Origin: Aliamphritea hakodatensis
GTDB lineage: Bacteria > Pseudomonadota > Gammaproteobacteria > Pseudomonadales > Balneatricaceae
Length of the DNA stretch: 64,000 bases
Assembly: GCF_024347195.1 (NCBI RefSeq)
Contig: NZ_AP025281.1
Location: 3,968,001-4,032,000 of the forward strand
Direction of reading: 5' to 3'
Positions 35,843 through 44,532 of the stretch are shown here, piece after piece; position 1 is the stretch's first letter; every line of letters begins with the position of its first letter. Made by a program: the position numbers and the translations under genes. The notes beneath the pieces are model-generated. The model was not told the origin of the DNA. It saw only the letters and a list, made by a program, of their open reading frames with translations, and searched no databases.

Positions 35843-35935
35843 AATATCTTCTCCGGTATATAAAGCCCGGCTGCCGAACAGCCACAGCCAGGCTTTTGGT
35901 GCTCTGCATTCAGTCAGACAGTCATCCGTGAATGA

Positions 35936-37171
35936 TTAAAATTTCACCCGGGCGCCCAGAATGATGGCGTCTATGTCATCGACATTGCCTGCGGCACGGT
36001 CTAACTGATAATTGCGGTATCCCAGATAGCCTTCGGTAGACCACTTATCAAAATTCTGTACCAGTTGCAGACCATAGTTCTCACCTTCATCCCCCTGGGC
36101 GGCAAGGTCATCGTTCTGGCTGTAATCCACTGACACGGCGGTTAGACCGTGAGAGAACAGTTGCATCTGATAACCCACTTTACCGTAGTAAAACGCAGGA
36201 TTATCACCCGCCTTCACATCCCGCTCACCGGCCGCCAGGGTAAAGTTCAGGCCGTTATCCAGCAACAATGAAACTGACCCGTTCACCTGGCTGTCCACGG
36301 TGGTAGAATCCGGCTCGGAATACGCAACGGCAGCGGCCAGCTTTGCACCGTCCAACTCACCGGCATAGCGGACCGCGGTATCCCAGGTTTCGCCATCAAT
36401 CACACTGGCGGACACCGTAAAGTTACCGAATGTCGGTGTGTCGTAGCGAATCCGGTCGCCCCGCCCCTGACCATCGAAGTTAGAAAACGCATTGCCTACC
36501 TCGGTAGTACTGAGGGTGCCGTCGCTGTTGCGGAACAGGATCGCACCGGCAATATCAGCGGTACTGGAATAGCCCACCAGATCGGTACCGGACAGGTCTA
36601 CTTCAGAGGTACCGTCAGAGGCACTTGAGCCCTGCCCCAGCCATAATTTACCGTAACGCTTGCTGTCGAAATACACTTCCAGCCGACGCTGGTTAATACC
36701 ATTACCGTTGCTGATATCCGTCGTCTCATTATTCTGATTCACCGCAAAGCTTGAGTTAGAAACAAACTCCGCTTCAATGGCTGAACCCACGGTCAGATCA
36801 TCCGAGACATCTGCCTCACCAATGACCCGCAAACGGGTTGAGGATGAGTCATTATCCACGTTATAGGTTTCACTCTCCCGGCCATCATCGGCGTACAGCA
36901 ACCCACGGTTTACATGGCCGGAAACGGTCACCCGCACGTTTTCATTCCCGGACAGAATGCCCTTTCCGGATGCCGCTTCCGCTTTGGCTTCTGCGGCCTC
37001 AGCCTTCTGTGTTGCCACCGTCGCCTGTTGTTCTAACTGATCCAGCCGTTCAGTCAGCGCCTGAATCTGTGCCCGCAGGGCATCTGTTTCGGCACTGGCC
37101 TGCGCACCGGCACTCAGCAGCGCTATACTGGCCGTCACTGCAAGCGGTAATAATTGTTTTTGTAATCCCAT
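35936..37171 (-). CDS. Outer-membrane porin with N-terminal coiled coil
   Basis: A 411-residue porin: a signal peptide (to about residue 26, AQA), a short coiled coil (ALRAQIQALTERLDQLEQQA, about 32-68), then a beta-barrel domain (VRVTVSGHVNRGLLYADDG through the end) with a terminal Phe (GARVKF) as required for barrel insertion. The coiled coil probably spans toward the peptidoglycan. Substrate not determinable. A weak hairpin at 35866-35897 follows the gene. Confidence 0.85.
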   Translation of the reverse strand: MGLQKQLLPLAVTASIALLSAGAQASAETDALRAQIQALTERLDQLEQQATVATQKAEAAEAKAEAASGKGILSGNENVRVTVSGHVNRGLLYADDGRESETYNVDNDSSSTRLRVIGEADVSDDLTVGSAIEAEFVSNSSFAVNQNNETTDISNGNGINQRRLEVYFDSKRYGKLWLGQGSSASDGTSEVDLSGTDLVGYSSTADIAGAILFRNSDGTLSTTEVGNAFSNFDGQGRGDRIRYDTPTFGNFTVSASVIDGETWDTAVRYAGELDGAKLAAAVAYSEPDSTTVDSQVNGSVSLLLDNGLNFTLAAGERDVKAGDNPAFYYGKVGYQMQLFSHGLTAVSVDYSQNDDLAAQGDEGENYGLQLVQNFDKWSTEGYLGYRNYQLDRAAGNVDDIDAIILGARVKF

Positions 37172-37440
37172 AGGAAAGCTCCCGTGTCTGAAAAAAAAAC
37201 CGGCACATGGCGGTTCGCTCTGCGGGTTTAGTCAGGGGTAACAAACCTGTCAGCACGTCCCTCCACCGCCGGCAGCGGTTAAATAACTCAAAGGGGTACT
37301 GGTTAAGTGCACTAAAAAACGGCGAAGTTCTTGAAAATTCTTTAATTTGGACGCAAAGACATATCAATTGGACGAACGGACAGAAAATCAGCAAGAAAAG
37401 GGAAAAAGCGGGATCTTGCTTAACCGAAATACGGGGCACT
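37172..37440. other. Intergenic region upstream of the porin gene
   Basis: With the adjacent terminator this leaves over 300 bases without a gene. Open frames here cross into the flanking genes and lack ribosome-binding sites. The porin promoter must lie here, but no clear -10/-35 pair stands out. Confidence 0.4.
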
Positions 37441-37472
37441 AAAAAAGCGCGTCTGAACAGACACGCTTTACA
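37441..37472 (-). terminator. Intrinsic terminator after the aminotransferase gene
   Basis: In RNA sense AGCGTGTCT, loop GTTC, AGACGCGCT followed by six T, about 24 bases after the stop at 37496. Confidence 0.82.
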
Positions 37473-37495
37473 GAAGACACGACAGCCATTACGGC

Positions 37496-38812
37496 TTACG
37501 CTTTGGCGGCAATTTTATCGAGGCTTTCCTTCAGGGCCTGATCCAGAATTTCAATCGCCCGGTCGATTTCTGCTTCAGTCACCGTCAGCGGCGGTGCGAT
37601 TCGCCATACAGAACCCCGCTCTTTCCTGCGGCGGATATTCATACTCAGCCCCAGCTCAAAGCAGCGTTTCGTGGTGATCTCTCCCAGCTCATGGTAAGCC
37701 TCTTTGGTTTGCCGGTCTTTCACCAGCTCAACTCCCAGCAGCAAACCCAGACCACGGATATCACCGATCTCCTCGTACTTATCCATCAGCCCCTGTAAAC
37801 GGCCGCGCAGGTAGTTACCCACCGTATGCGCCCGCTCGACCAGATTATCTTCAACAATGGTACGCAGCACTGCCAGACCGGCAGCTGCCGGCAAAGGGTC
37901 AGACACATGGCTGGTGTAATAGGTGAAACCACGCTCATGAACTGTTTGTTCAATCGCTTCAGTGGTAATGGTTGCCGCAAACGGCAAACCGCCCCCCAGG
38001 CTCTTCGAGACACTCATGATATCCGGGGTAATACCGAAATGACTGGCACCGAATTTCTCACCGATACGGCCAAAGGCAGTCTGGGCTTCATCAAAGATCA
38101 GCAACATGCCACGTTCGTCAGCGGCTTTGCGCAAACCTTCCATGTAGCACTGTGGCGGCACGATCACGCCACCGGCACTGATAATCGGCTCAACGATGAT
38201 CGCCGCCGGCGCACCAGCACTGTGCATATCAAACATTTTAAAGCCCAGTTCCAGCGCAGCCATGGCAGATTCATCATCCGTGGCGCCGGGAATATGCGGC
38301 CGGTAACTGTAGGGCTCTGGAATGGCAAACACGCCAGGAATGGTCGGCCCGTAGCCACGCCGGTCACTGGCATAGGAAACACTCGACGCGGCACCGGTTA
38401 CCCCATGCCAGGAGCCGCCGATCGCGATAACTTCAAAGCCACCGGTATATAACTTAGCCATGCGCAAAGCGGCTTCGTTACTTTCAGAACCGGTATTAAT
38501 AAACAGGGATTTTTTCAGGTCGCCGGGCAGCCAGTCTTCAGCCAGCGTCTGTCCCAGTTCAGCAACCACATCCGGGATCATACCGCTGAACATATGGTAA
38601 GCACGTTCGCCACACTGGCGAACGGCTTCAATGATCGCCGGATGATTATGGCCAATGGTGGCGCACATCTGTCCGGAGGTAAAATCCAGAATTTCACGGC
38701 CGGAATCATCACGTACGGTACAGCCGGACGCATGGGTGAAAATGTTTTCGAAGCTGTCACCGCCGTAACGGACCAGATATTCCTTGGCTGCAGCGCGCAG
38801 TTCCTGGGTCAT
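37496..38812 (-). CDS. Class-III aminotransferase, 2,2-dialkylglycine decarboxylase-like
   Basis: A 438-residue PLP enzyme. It follows dialkylglycine decarboxylase along its length: LVRYGG, ILDFTSGQMCATIGHNHP (Gln48, the active-site Gln of that enzyme), FINTGSESNEAALRMAKL, IGGSWHGVTGAA, DEAQTAFGRIG, PLP Lys270 in MSVSKSLGGGLP, and SHVSDPLPAAAGL. Dialkylglycine decarboxylase couples decarboxylation of 2,2-dialkylglycines to transamination of pyruvate. Closely related aminotransferases exist, so substrate assignment is tentative. A GntR regulator lies 50 bases upstream on the same strand. Confidence 0.8.
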   Translation of the reverse strand: MTQELRAAAKEYLVRYGGDSFENIFTHASGCTVRDDSGREILDFTSGQMCATIGHNHPAIIEAVRQCGERAYHMFSGMIPDVVAELGQTLAEDWLPGDLKKSLFINTGSESNEAALRMAKLYTGGFEVIAIGGSWHGVTGAASSVSYASDRRGYGPTIPGVFAIPEPYSYRPHIPGATDDESAMAALELGFKMFDMHSAGAPAAIIVEPIISAGGVIVPPQCYMEGLRKAADERGMLLIFDEAQTAFGRIGEKFGASHFGITPDIMSVSKSLGGGLPFAATITTEAIEQTVHERGFTYYTSHVSDPLPAAAGLAVLRTIVEDNLVERAHTVGNYLRGRLQGLMDKYEEIGDIRGLGLLLGVELVKDRQTKEAYHELGEITTKRCFELGLSMNIRRRKERGSVWRIAPPLTVTEAEIDRAIEILDQALKESLDKIAAKA

Positions 38813-38862
38813 TGCTTAATCTCCTGAAGAGTAAGTATCTGACAACAGGATCTGCCCCGCGG

Positions 38863-39522
38863 TCAGAAGTCTAAAACACCATCCTCACCAATCCTGCTGA
38901 GAATAGTTTCCAGCGAGTGATCCAGATGTTCACTGACGGTCGCCAGAAACCCTGCTTCGTCACGCGCATATAACAGTTCGATCATCCGCCGGTGTTCCGC
39001 TACGGCTTCATCAATCCGCTCCCCGATATTCCACATAAAATAGCGGGGAAAGCTGTTCCATAAGTTACGTACAGCAGCCACCAGATATTCATTACGGCTG
39101 GCGGCAAAAATCAGCAGATGAAAGGCTTCATCAACTTTAACCAGTTCTTCAAACCGCCCGGCTTTGGCATAAACAGCCATGCGTTCAGCCAGCAGGTGCA
39201 ATTCATCGATTTCTGCTTCTGTAATATTTTCAAAGGCCAGCTTTGAAGTCTGTGTTTCGATGATCTTACGGGCGGTGTAAATTTGCTTAATCCGCGCCAC
39301 ATCCATCGTGGCAACCCGCGCCCCGCGGTGTTGCTCATAATTCACCAGTCCGGCGGCTGTCAGCTCACTGAATGCTTCTCTTACCGGCGTACTGCTCAGT
39401 CCTAAATCCGCCGCAACGTCGTTCTGCCTTAGCGCCTGTCCGGGCTCATAACGGCCGATCCGTATTGCGTGCCGCAACTCTTCGGTTGCTAACTGACGCT
39501 TGGTTTGAAAGCTTACTTTCAT
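38863..39522 (-). CDS. GntR-family regulator with FCD domain
   Basis: A 219-residue regulator with a winged helix (LATEELRHAIRIGRYEPGQALRQ, LSSTPVREAFSELTAAGLV) and an all-helical FCD ligand domain (about 85-215) with VDEAFHLLIF and EHRRMIELL metal/ligand segments. It lies directly upstream of the aminotransferase and probably controls it in response to the substrate. Confidence 0.86.
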   Translation of the reverse strand: MKVSFQTKRQLATEELRHAIRIGRYEPGQALRQNDVAADLGLSSTPVREAFSELTAAGLVNYEQHRGARVATMDVARIKQIYTARKIIETQTSKLAFENITEAEIDELHLLAERMAVYAKAGRFEELVKVDEAFHLLIFAASRNEYLVAAVRNLWNSFPRYFMWNIGERIDEAVAEHRRMIELLYARDEAGFLATVSEHLDHSLETILSRIGEDGVLDF

Positions 39523-39553
39523 AGTTTAATCCGGGTGATTTTATGCACTTTAC

Positions 39554-39569
39554 ATATTATATATAATAT
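39554..39569. promoter_or_regulatory. AT-rich palindrome upstream of the GntR gene
   Basis: ATATTATATATAATAT is a perfect 16-base palindrome about 30 bases before the gene start, a typical place and symmetry for autoregulation by an FCD-type GntR repressor. It could also be an AT-rich -10 region. Confidence 0.5.
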
Positions 39570-39806
39570 ATACAAATAGATTTTATATTGCCGGTTTATC
39601 CCATATTAAGGAAGAGTTAAGGAAAACCGGCAGCACAGCTATTCAGCGCTATAACCGACTGAGAAGCAATGGGAAAAATCAAAAACTGAGGATAATTTAA
39701 CCATCATGAATTATTTGCATCTGAACACCTGAAAACACAAATTTCAGATACAGAGAATCCCCGGCACACATCTGAAGATATGTGCACGTTGGTAAAGCCT
39801 TATAAG

Positions 39807-40163
39807 TCAGTCGGTATCAGCGCCGGCAGAAGCGGTTTCAGACGGCCCGGACATAACCTCACTGACCCGACAGACAGCTTCCTTCTGACGTTCACTTAAA
39901 TTGCGGTAGGTATCCAGCAGGAAACTTTCATCCTGACTTAACGCCTGCTCTGCCACGGTATTCATGCGTTTACCTGTCAGAATGTACTGGACGTCCGCGC
40001 CTTCCACGGCAACCGCGGCAAGGTATCCGGCATCCGGTAAACGGCTGCCTTTTTCGTAGTTTGACTGTGCATTTCTGGCCACACCGCCAAAGCCGGCAAA
40101 CACTGCCTGGCTCATTTTAAGACGGCGTCGCTCTTCCCTAAGTCGTGCCCCGATTATATCCAT
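39807..40163 (-). CDS. XRE-family helix-turn-helix regulator
   Basis: A 118-residue protein with an N-terminal lambda-repressor-like HTH (IGARLREERRRLKMSQAVFA, then ARNAQSNYEKGSRLPDAGYL) and the segment VEGADVQYILTGKR common in phage-derived and domesticated repressors. The rest is a helical tail. Divergent from a ribbon-helix-helix gene, with inverted repeats between the two. Confidence 0.82.
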   Translation of the reverse strand: MDIIGARLREERRRLKMSQAVFAGFGGVARNAQSNYEKGSRLPDAGYLAAVAVEGADVQYILTGKRMNTVAEQALSQDESFLLDTYRNLSERQKEAVCRVSEVMSGPSETASAGADTD

Positions 40164-40185
40164 ATGAATGCTTTTAAGTTGACTA

Positions 40186-40229
40186 GCACTCCAATGAGTG
40201 CAATATTATACCAGTAACTAACCGTTACT
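40186..40229. promoter_or_regulatory. Two inverted repeats between the XRE and RHH genes
   Basis: GCACTC-CAAT-GAGTGC (40186-40201) and AGTAAC-TAACC-GTTACT (40213-40229) lie in the 96-base divergent region. The first begins 23 bases before the XRE start and is a good candidate for its operator. The second lies nearer the RHH gene and could be that protein's site. Confidence 0.6.
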
Positions 40230-40259
40230 CACTCTTACTTTCAGGGAGTAATTATAGCC

Positions 40260-40430
40260 ATGGACACAGGCAAAACCACCGAAAAAAATATCCGTATTCA
40301 AACCTTACTGGCACCGGCTGTTTATCGCCGGCTGCAACAGTTGCGTCATCAGGAGGACCGTTCCGAATCCAAAATGGCTGCTATCCTGATTGAAGAAGCA
40401 CTCAATACACGCCAGACAAAAGCCGGCTAA
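40260..40430 (+). CDS. Ribbon-helix-helix (CopG/Arc-like) small DNA-binding protein
   Basis: A 56-residue protein: NIRIQTLLAPAVYRRLQQLR gives the beta strand and first helix, and SESKMAAILIEEALNTR the second helix of a ribbon-helix-helix fold. GGGAG lies upstream of the ATG. It is divergent from the XRE gene and 43 bases before an unknown gene. Such proteins often act as antitoxins or autorepressors. Confidence 0.72.
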   Translation: MDTGKTTEKNIRIQTLLAPAVYRRLQQLRHQEDRSESKMAAILIEEALNTRQTKAG

Positions 40431-40473
40431 ACTGACTGTGAAGCTTATTTAGTTATTCAGGCAGGGACGCCAT

Positions 40474-40977
40474 ATGAACATTACACATCCCGGTTATTCT
40501 GTTAACCGGCCAGACAGCTATCAGGTCATCCGCGGTGATTCTGATGACTGGTGTCATCTGCACACCGACAGTGCTTGTCTTGAACAGCTGTGTCAGATTT
40601 CCTTCTCCAGCCCGGCACGCAATACATCACCCGCCGGGCTAACCAGAGCACTGGAACTGCTACACCATAAGCTTAATGTTCTGTTGCGCTACAGCCAGAG
40701 CCTGGAAGCATTTCTGCAGGGCACTCCGGTGCCTTTACTGCCAGGCTCAACAGCCAGCGCACATGTCATATTAATCAGTGACCGTTACTTCCTGAAACTG
40801 CTGACAGCAGCCACCTTACTGAAAAAGTTATTGCAGCTGGTTCGCCCGTCTGACTGCCGGTTACCGTTGAAACTCAGTCACGATATTGCCAGCCATTACA
40901 CTTTACATATCAGACGATGTTTAACGCCAGGCTATGAGGATTTTCAGCAGCTGTCCGGGGTGACAGTCAGACACTAA
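40474..40977 (+). CDS. Conserved-looking hypothetical protein
   Basis: A 167-residue protein, not recognised. It is mostly helical with Leu-rich stretches (LTRALELLHHKLNVLLRYSQ and FLKLLTAATLLKKLLQLV) and carries five Cys. No signal peptide and no known catalytic motif. GGGA lies upstream of the ATG and a strong terminator follows, so it is a real transcription-unit end, probably co-transcribed with the RHH gene. It does not resemble toxins I know. Confidence 0.6.
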   Translation: MNITHPGYSVNRPDSYQVIRGDSDDWCHLHTDSACLEQLCQISFSSPARNTSPAGLTRALELLHHKLNVLLRYSQSLEAFLQGTPVPLLPGSTASAHVILISDRYFLKLLTAATLLKKLLQLVRPSDCRLPLKLSHDIASHYTLHIRRCLTPGYEDFQQLSGVTVRH

Positions 40978-41005
40978 AAAAACCCGGCCATCCGGCCGGG
41001 TTTTC
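40977..41005. terminator. Bidirectional intrinsic terminator
   Basis: AACCCGGCC, loop ATCC, GGCCGGGTT followed by TT, with six A before it. It serves the hypothetical gene and, from the other side, the convergent TolC-OmpA gene. Confidence 0.88.
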
Positions 41006-41043
41006 AGTCTGCAGTTCGGCCACTGCAGTGGGCGTCAGCTGAC

Positions 41044-42837
41044 TTACAGCTGAAATTTATCTGACTTATCAATCACCATATCCACCCGCCGGTTCAGACG
41101 GCGTCCTTCGGATGTCTTGTTATCCGCCATCGGTTGCGACTCTCCGTAACCCACAACTTCCAACCGCGAAGGGTCGATGCCGTGGACGTTCACCAGCCGA
41201 TCATAAACCGCCTGAGCACGCCGCTGCGACAATCCCATATTGTACTGTTCGGTACCGATATAATCCGTATGCCCCGCGATCACACCGACCACTTCAGGGT
41301 TCTCTTTGAGGAAACTGGCAGCATCACTGATATCTTTATCGTAGCTGTTAACCAGCACAGCGGAATCGAAGGCAAACTTAGCATCCATCCGGAAAGCCAG
41401 TTTATTGCCATCAATTTCCCTGAACCGGCTGTCTGTCAGTAAACCTGCCATAATGGCTTCTTTATCGAAGGTGGTCTGTTCCGGCAGCTCCGGCGGGCAA
41501 CGGCCCTCAAGATCATTACGGGGTTCAATGGCATCCTGAGCCGCTTTAGCACCCTCTACACCGGCCATATCATAGGCAGACAGTAATTGCCCTGTCACAG
41601 CCAACGTGCGCGCCTGAGCAAGCTTGAGGTTGTGCACGGTATTCACGTAGGTACGTCGCACTTCAAAATACTCATTTTCGGTATCCAGTAAGTCCAGCAG
41701 AGTACGCTGACCGATATCAAACTGTTCACGGTAGGCTACGCGGGCATCAGCGACTGCTGCCTGGTTACGGGCGATATACCGTTCCTGCTGTCGCAGACTG
41801 CCTATGTCGTTATAAGCAATAACAGTATCCTGACGCACATCCCGGCATGCTTTCTCTCTCAGCTGATAGGCGACATCTACCAGCTTATCAAACTGGCGCT
41901 GCCGGGCGGCATCTGAGCCGCCGTTATACAGGTTGTAACTCATCAGCAGCTCAATGGCCTGTTCTTCCCGGCGTTCATCAATGCCATCGGTATAATCTTC
42001 AACCTCGCCCCGCAGCCGCAGATCCAGCCGTGGCATCATCGCCGCATCACGTGCCTTTCGGGCTGCATGGGAAGCGAGAACATTTTCAATCGCCGCATTG
42101 AGTCTTGGACTGAGCACATAGGCCCGTTCCAGAGTATCCCCACGGGTATCAGGTATCAGCAGTTCAGGCAGTTGAGGGACATCCAGCTGTGCAGCGGGCA
42201 GCTCCCCCACTACCCGCTGAAAACGGGCGGTAACATCATGTAAGTTTGTCGCTTCAGTCAGTAAGTTGGCTTCTGCCAGCGCCAGACGCGCAGTGGCCTG
42301 TTCGAGGTCAACACGGCGGGCGATCCCCGCCTCATGGCGTTCTTCAATATCAGCAAAGATACTGCGGTGCTGAACATAGTTGTCTTTCGCCAGCGCTACC
42401 AGTTGCTGAAAACGCATGGTATCCAGATAGGCGCGAACAGTTTCCAGCGCTACGTCTTCCGATGTGCTGCGAAACTCATAGAAACGGACTTTTCGTAAAT
42501 GATCCAGCCGGGCCACGTCATTACGGGTCGCAAAACCGTCAAACAACATTTGAGTGAGCGTTAATCTTACATTCCAGGGGTCATAATCAATTTCGGGCTG
42601 ATTACTTCTGTCCAGCCATTCGTGTCCGATCTGGCCGTTCAGATCAACCCTGGGGTAATATCCGCCTTCTCCGGCGCGCTGTTCTTCTGCAGCCGCTTCA
42701 AAGGTATACCAGCTAGCCAGTACATCCGGATTTTGCACAACGGAGCGTGATATTGCTTCGTCCAGTGATCCGACAGGCGCGGCCAAAGCCGGAGATGCCG
42801 CAAGTATCATTGCGGCAAGCAAGTAGCGATATGCCAT
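41044..42837 (-). CDS. TolC-family outer-membrane channel fused to an OmpA domain
   Basis: A 597-residue fusion. After a signal peptide (ending ...PALA) comes a TolC-like outer-membrane efflux protein (about 25-420; VGSLDEAISRSVVQNPDVLA, QATARLALAEANLL). The C-terminal OmpA-like peptidoglycan-binding domain (about 475-590) has DSAVL, GHTDYIGTEQYNMGLSQRRA and GYGESQP. TolC-like partners of LapA-type adhesin exporters (AggA/LapE) fit this place. The OmpA domain would anchor the channel to the cell wall. Confidence 0.85.
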   Translation of the reverse strand: MAYRYLLAAMILAASPALAAPVGSLDEAISRSVVQNPDVLASWYTFEAAAEEQRAGEGGYYPRVDLNGQIGHEWLDRSNQPEIDYDPWNVRLTLTQMLFDGFATRNDVARLDHLRKVRFYEFRSTSEDVALETVRAYLDTMRFQQLVALAKDNYVQHRSIFADIEERHEAGIARRVDLEQATARLALAEANLLTEATNLHDVTARFQRVVGELPAAQLDVPQLPELLIPDTRGDTLERAYVLSPRLNAAIENVLASHAARKARDAAMMPRLDLRLRGEVEDYTDGIDERREEQAIELLMSYNLYNGGSDAARQRQFDKLVDVAYQLREKACRDVRQDTVIAYNDIGSLRQQERYIARNQAAVADARVAYREQFDIGQRTLLDLLDTENEYFEVRRTYVNTVHNLKLAQARTLAVTGQLLSAYDMAGVEGAKAAQDAIEPRNDLEGRCPPELPEQTTFDKEAIMAGLLTDSRFREIDGNKLAFRMDAKFAFDSAVLVNSYDKDISDAASFLKENPEVVGVIAGHTDYIGTEQYNMGLSQRRAQAVYDRLVNVHGIDPSRLEVVGYGESQPMADNKTSEGRRLNRRVDMVIDKSDKFQL

Positions 42838-43311
42838 CTTCCATCTCCCTCTGTCACCAAATCAAATCCGTTTGTCTATTGATGCTTCTTTTTGTTAAGG
42901 AATCTGAAAACTTCCTGACGCTGCCCAACGTTATGCTGTGCAGCATTCCAGCCAGATCTGATACTCCCCGAAACCCGCCACACGCAAATCGTATTTTGCT
43001 AAATACAACCAGCCACTGCAGACAGGCTTAATATCAAACCGCCCGACCCCTGAAACTCATCAGGCTTATTCTTCTCATCCATCATTAATAATTTTCACCT
43101 TTGTCTAAAAGTAGTCGGTGGATGCAAGTAAGTAAAAATTTTTTCGCGTAGTTTCTTCCTTAATTTTTTTTATAATCCGCCGCTAACCTGTTCCGGCTGC
43201 AATGGATTCATGCCCCGGCTTGCACAGATTTTGCATAAAACACCTGCAGTTTCAGTTACTAAGCCAAAAACATCTGATTTTTAATTAACTTACACGGGCA
43301 ATGAATCAACA
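42838..43311. other. Intergenic region between the TolC-OmpA and LapG genes
   Basis: These 474 bases between divergent genes hold no convincing open frame. The part nearest lapG (43080-43310) is AT-rich and should contain its promoter; no clear sigma-70 pair is evident. Confidence 0.4.
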
Positions 43312-43977
43312 ATGGCATTAAAAAAACGGCTTTCCGGCCTGCTATTTTTTATTATGAGTATTTCTGTTCCTGAATATGTTGCCGCTCAGGTAGACATTAA
43401 AAAGCTGCAATCTGTGGCCGAGCAGAAATATGGAAAAACTGCATCAGAAACAGTCACTAACTGGCAGTCATTACTGGAAAACAGTTCAGACCTCAGCACC
43501 GAAGAGAAGCTTTTCAAAATTAATAACTTCTTCAATAAACGGGTGCGCTTTGAGTCTGACAGCCAGATATGGCAACAACAGGATTACTGGGCTACACCGC
43601 TGGAAACCCTGGCCAAGGCCCGGGGTGACTGCGAAGATTTCTCGATTGCCAAATACTTTTCGTTGATTTTACTGGGCATTCCGGAAGAACAGTTACAGCT
43701 CACGTATGTGAATGCCACCCGGAATTTTCCCGGCAGACAAATCAGCCAGACGCATATGGTCGTTACCTATTTCCCTGAAGATTCAGCACCTCTGGTTCTG
43801 GATAATCTGATTTCTGATATTCGCCCCAGTACAGAACGCTCTGATTTAAAAACAATTTTTAGTTTTAATAATGAAGGATTCTGGGTCGCAGGCCAGAACA
43901 GACTTGATGCACCTGAAAAAAGAATTCGCCGTTGGGGAGATGTAAAAGCACGTATGCAGGCGGAAGGTTTACTTTAA
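43312..43977 (+). CDS. lapG: LapG-type periplasmic cysteine protease
   Basis: A 221-residue bacterial transglutaminase-like cysteine protease. It has a signal peptide (about 1-25) and the catalytic triad Cys107 (KARGDCEDFSIAKY), His148 (SQTHMVVTY) and Asp164 (LVLDN). LapG cleaves LapA-type adhesins at a di-alanine motif near their N-terminus and so releases the cell from a surface, under control of the c-di-GMP receptor LapD. The likely substrate is encoded nearby at 44533-50175. No lapD gene is in the window. Confidence 0.9.
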   Translation: MALKKRLSGLLFFIMSISVPEYVAAQVDIKKLQSVAEQKYGKTASETVTNWQSLLENSSDLSTEEKLFKINNFFNKRVRFESDSQIWQQQDYWATPLETLAKARGDCEDFSIAKYFSLILLGIPEEQLQLTYVNATRNFPGRQISQTHMVVTYFPEDSAPLVLDNLISDIRPSTERSDLKTIFSFNNEGFWVAGQNRLDAPEKRIRRWGDVKARMQAEGLL

Positions 43978-43988
43978 AAAATATCAAG

Positions 43989-44025
43989 TGAATTATTCTT
44001 GCAAAATAATTCATGTATTTTTAAA
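43989..44025 (+). terminator. Hairpin after lapG
   Basis: TGAATTATT, loop CTTGCAA, AATAATTCA, then TGTATTTTT, eleven bases after the lapG stop. The stem is AT-only except one pair, so it is a weak terminator. Confidence 0.5.
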
Positions 44026-44128
44026 TGTTTAGTTTTTTTCATCAACAAAAAAATAAAAAGCATTCCTCCCAAGCATTACAACCCAGAAAATAAGTCCCCC
44101 GACTTATCAGATAAATAGAATTAAAGAC

Positions 44129-44168
44129 GCTGCTAATACCAAAAAGAAATATTAGCAGCTAATTTTTA
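44129..44168. terminator. Hairpin between lapG and the adhesin operon
   Basis: GCTGCTAATA pairs with TATTAGCAGC around an 11-base loop; TTAATTTTT follows on the plus strand. It lies just downstream of the minus-strand 110-residue gene and probably separates the two convergent units. Confidence 0.65.
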
Positions 44169-44179
44169 TACATTATTAA

Positions 44180-44512
44180 TCATAAAATGAGTTGTTCATC
44201 CTCAGTTTCCGGCAGGATTTCCAGCTGTGATTTAAGGGATTTCCGCACCTGTTGGCGCATCAGTATTTTGTCCTGAACAGGTTCGGGTAAATCTGTAAAA
44301 CGGATCTGATTCTGCTCCACCAGTAACATCACCAGATCCTCAATGACCCGGATTAACGCTTTATCCATCCGGGTCAGCTGATCATCTTCTACGGCGGCCG
44401 TCAGGCTGAAAATATCCTCACAGTCCTGATCATCCAAAAGGACAAAACCTGCCAGAGGTTCCCGGCTAACAGCGGCAATACGTTGCCGTTCATCACGCTT
44501 TACATAGATCAT
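44180..44512 (-). CDS. Small conserved protein at the end of the adhesin operon
   Basis: A 110-residue cytoplasmic-looking protein (MIYVKRDERQRIAAVSREPL ... LTRMDKALIRVIEDLVMLLVEQNQIRFTDLPEPVQDKILMR). It resembles small proteins that occur in Pseudomonas-like genomes under an unhelpful 'tryptophan synthase beta-like' label. No catalytic motif is visible. It follows the adhesin gene after 20 bases, so it is probably co-transcribed. Function unknown. Confidence 0.65.
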   Translation of the reverse strand: MIYVKRDERQRIAAVSREPLAGFVLLDDQDCEDIFSLTAAVEDDQLTRMDKALIRVIEDLVMLLVEQNQIRFTDLPEPVQDKILMRQQVRKSLKSQLEILPETEDEQLIL

Positions 44513-44532
44513 CCTGATACCTGCAATGCTTA

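Noticed and set aside
37207..37677. 156-codon plus-strand frame over the porin upstream region
   Set aside because: Runs antisense into the aminotransferase gene, no ribosome-binding site, low-complexity basic product.
40260..40977. Calling the RHH and 167-residue genes a toxin-antitoxin pair
   Set aside because: The second protein matches no toxin family I know and is longer than usual; position alone is not enough.
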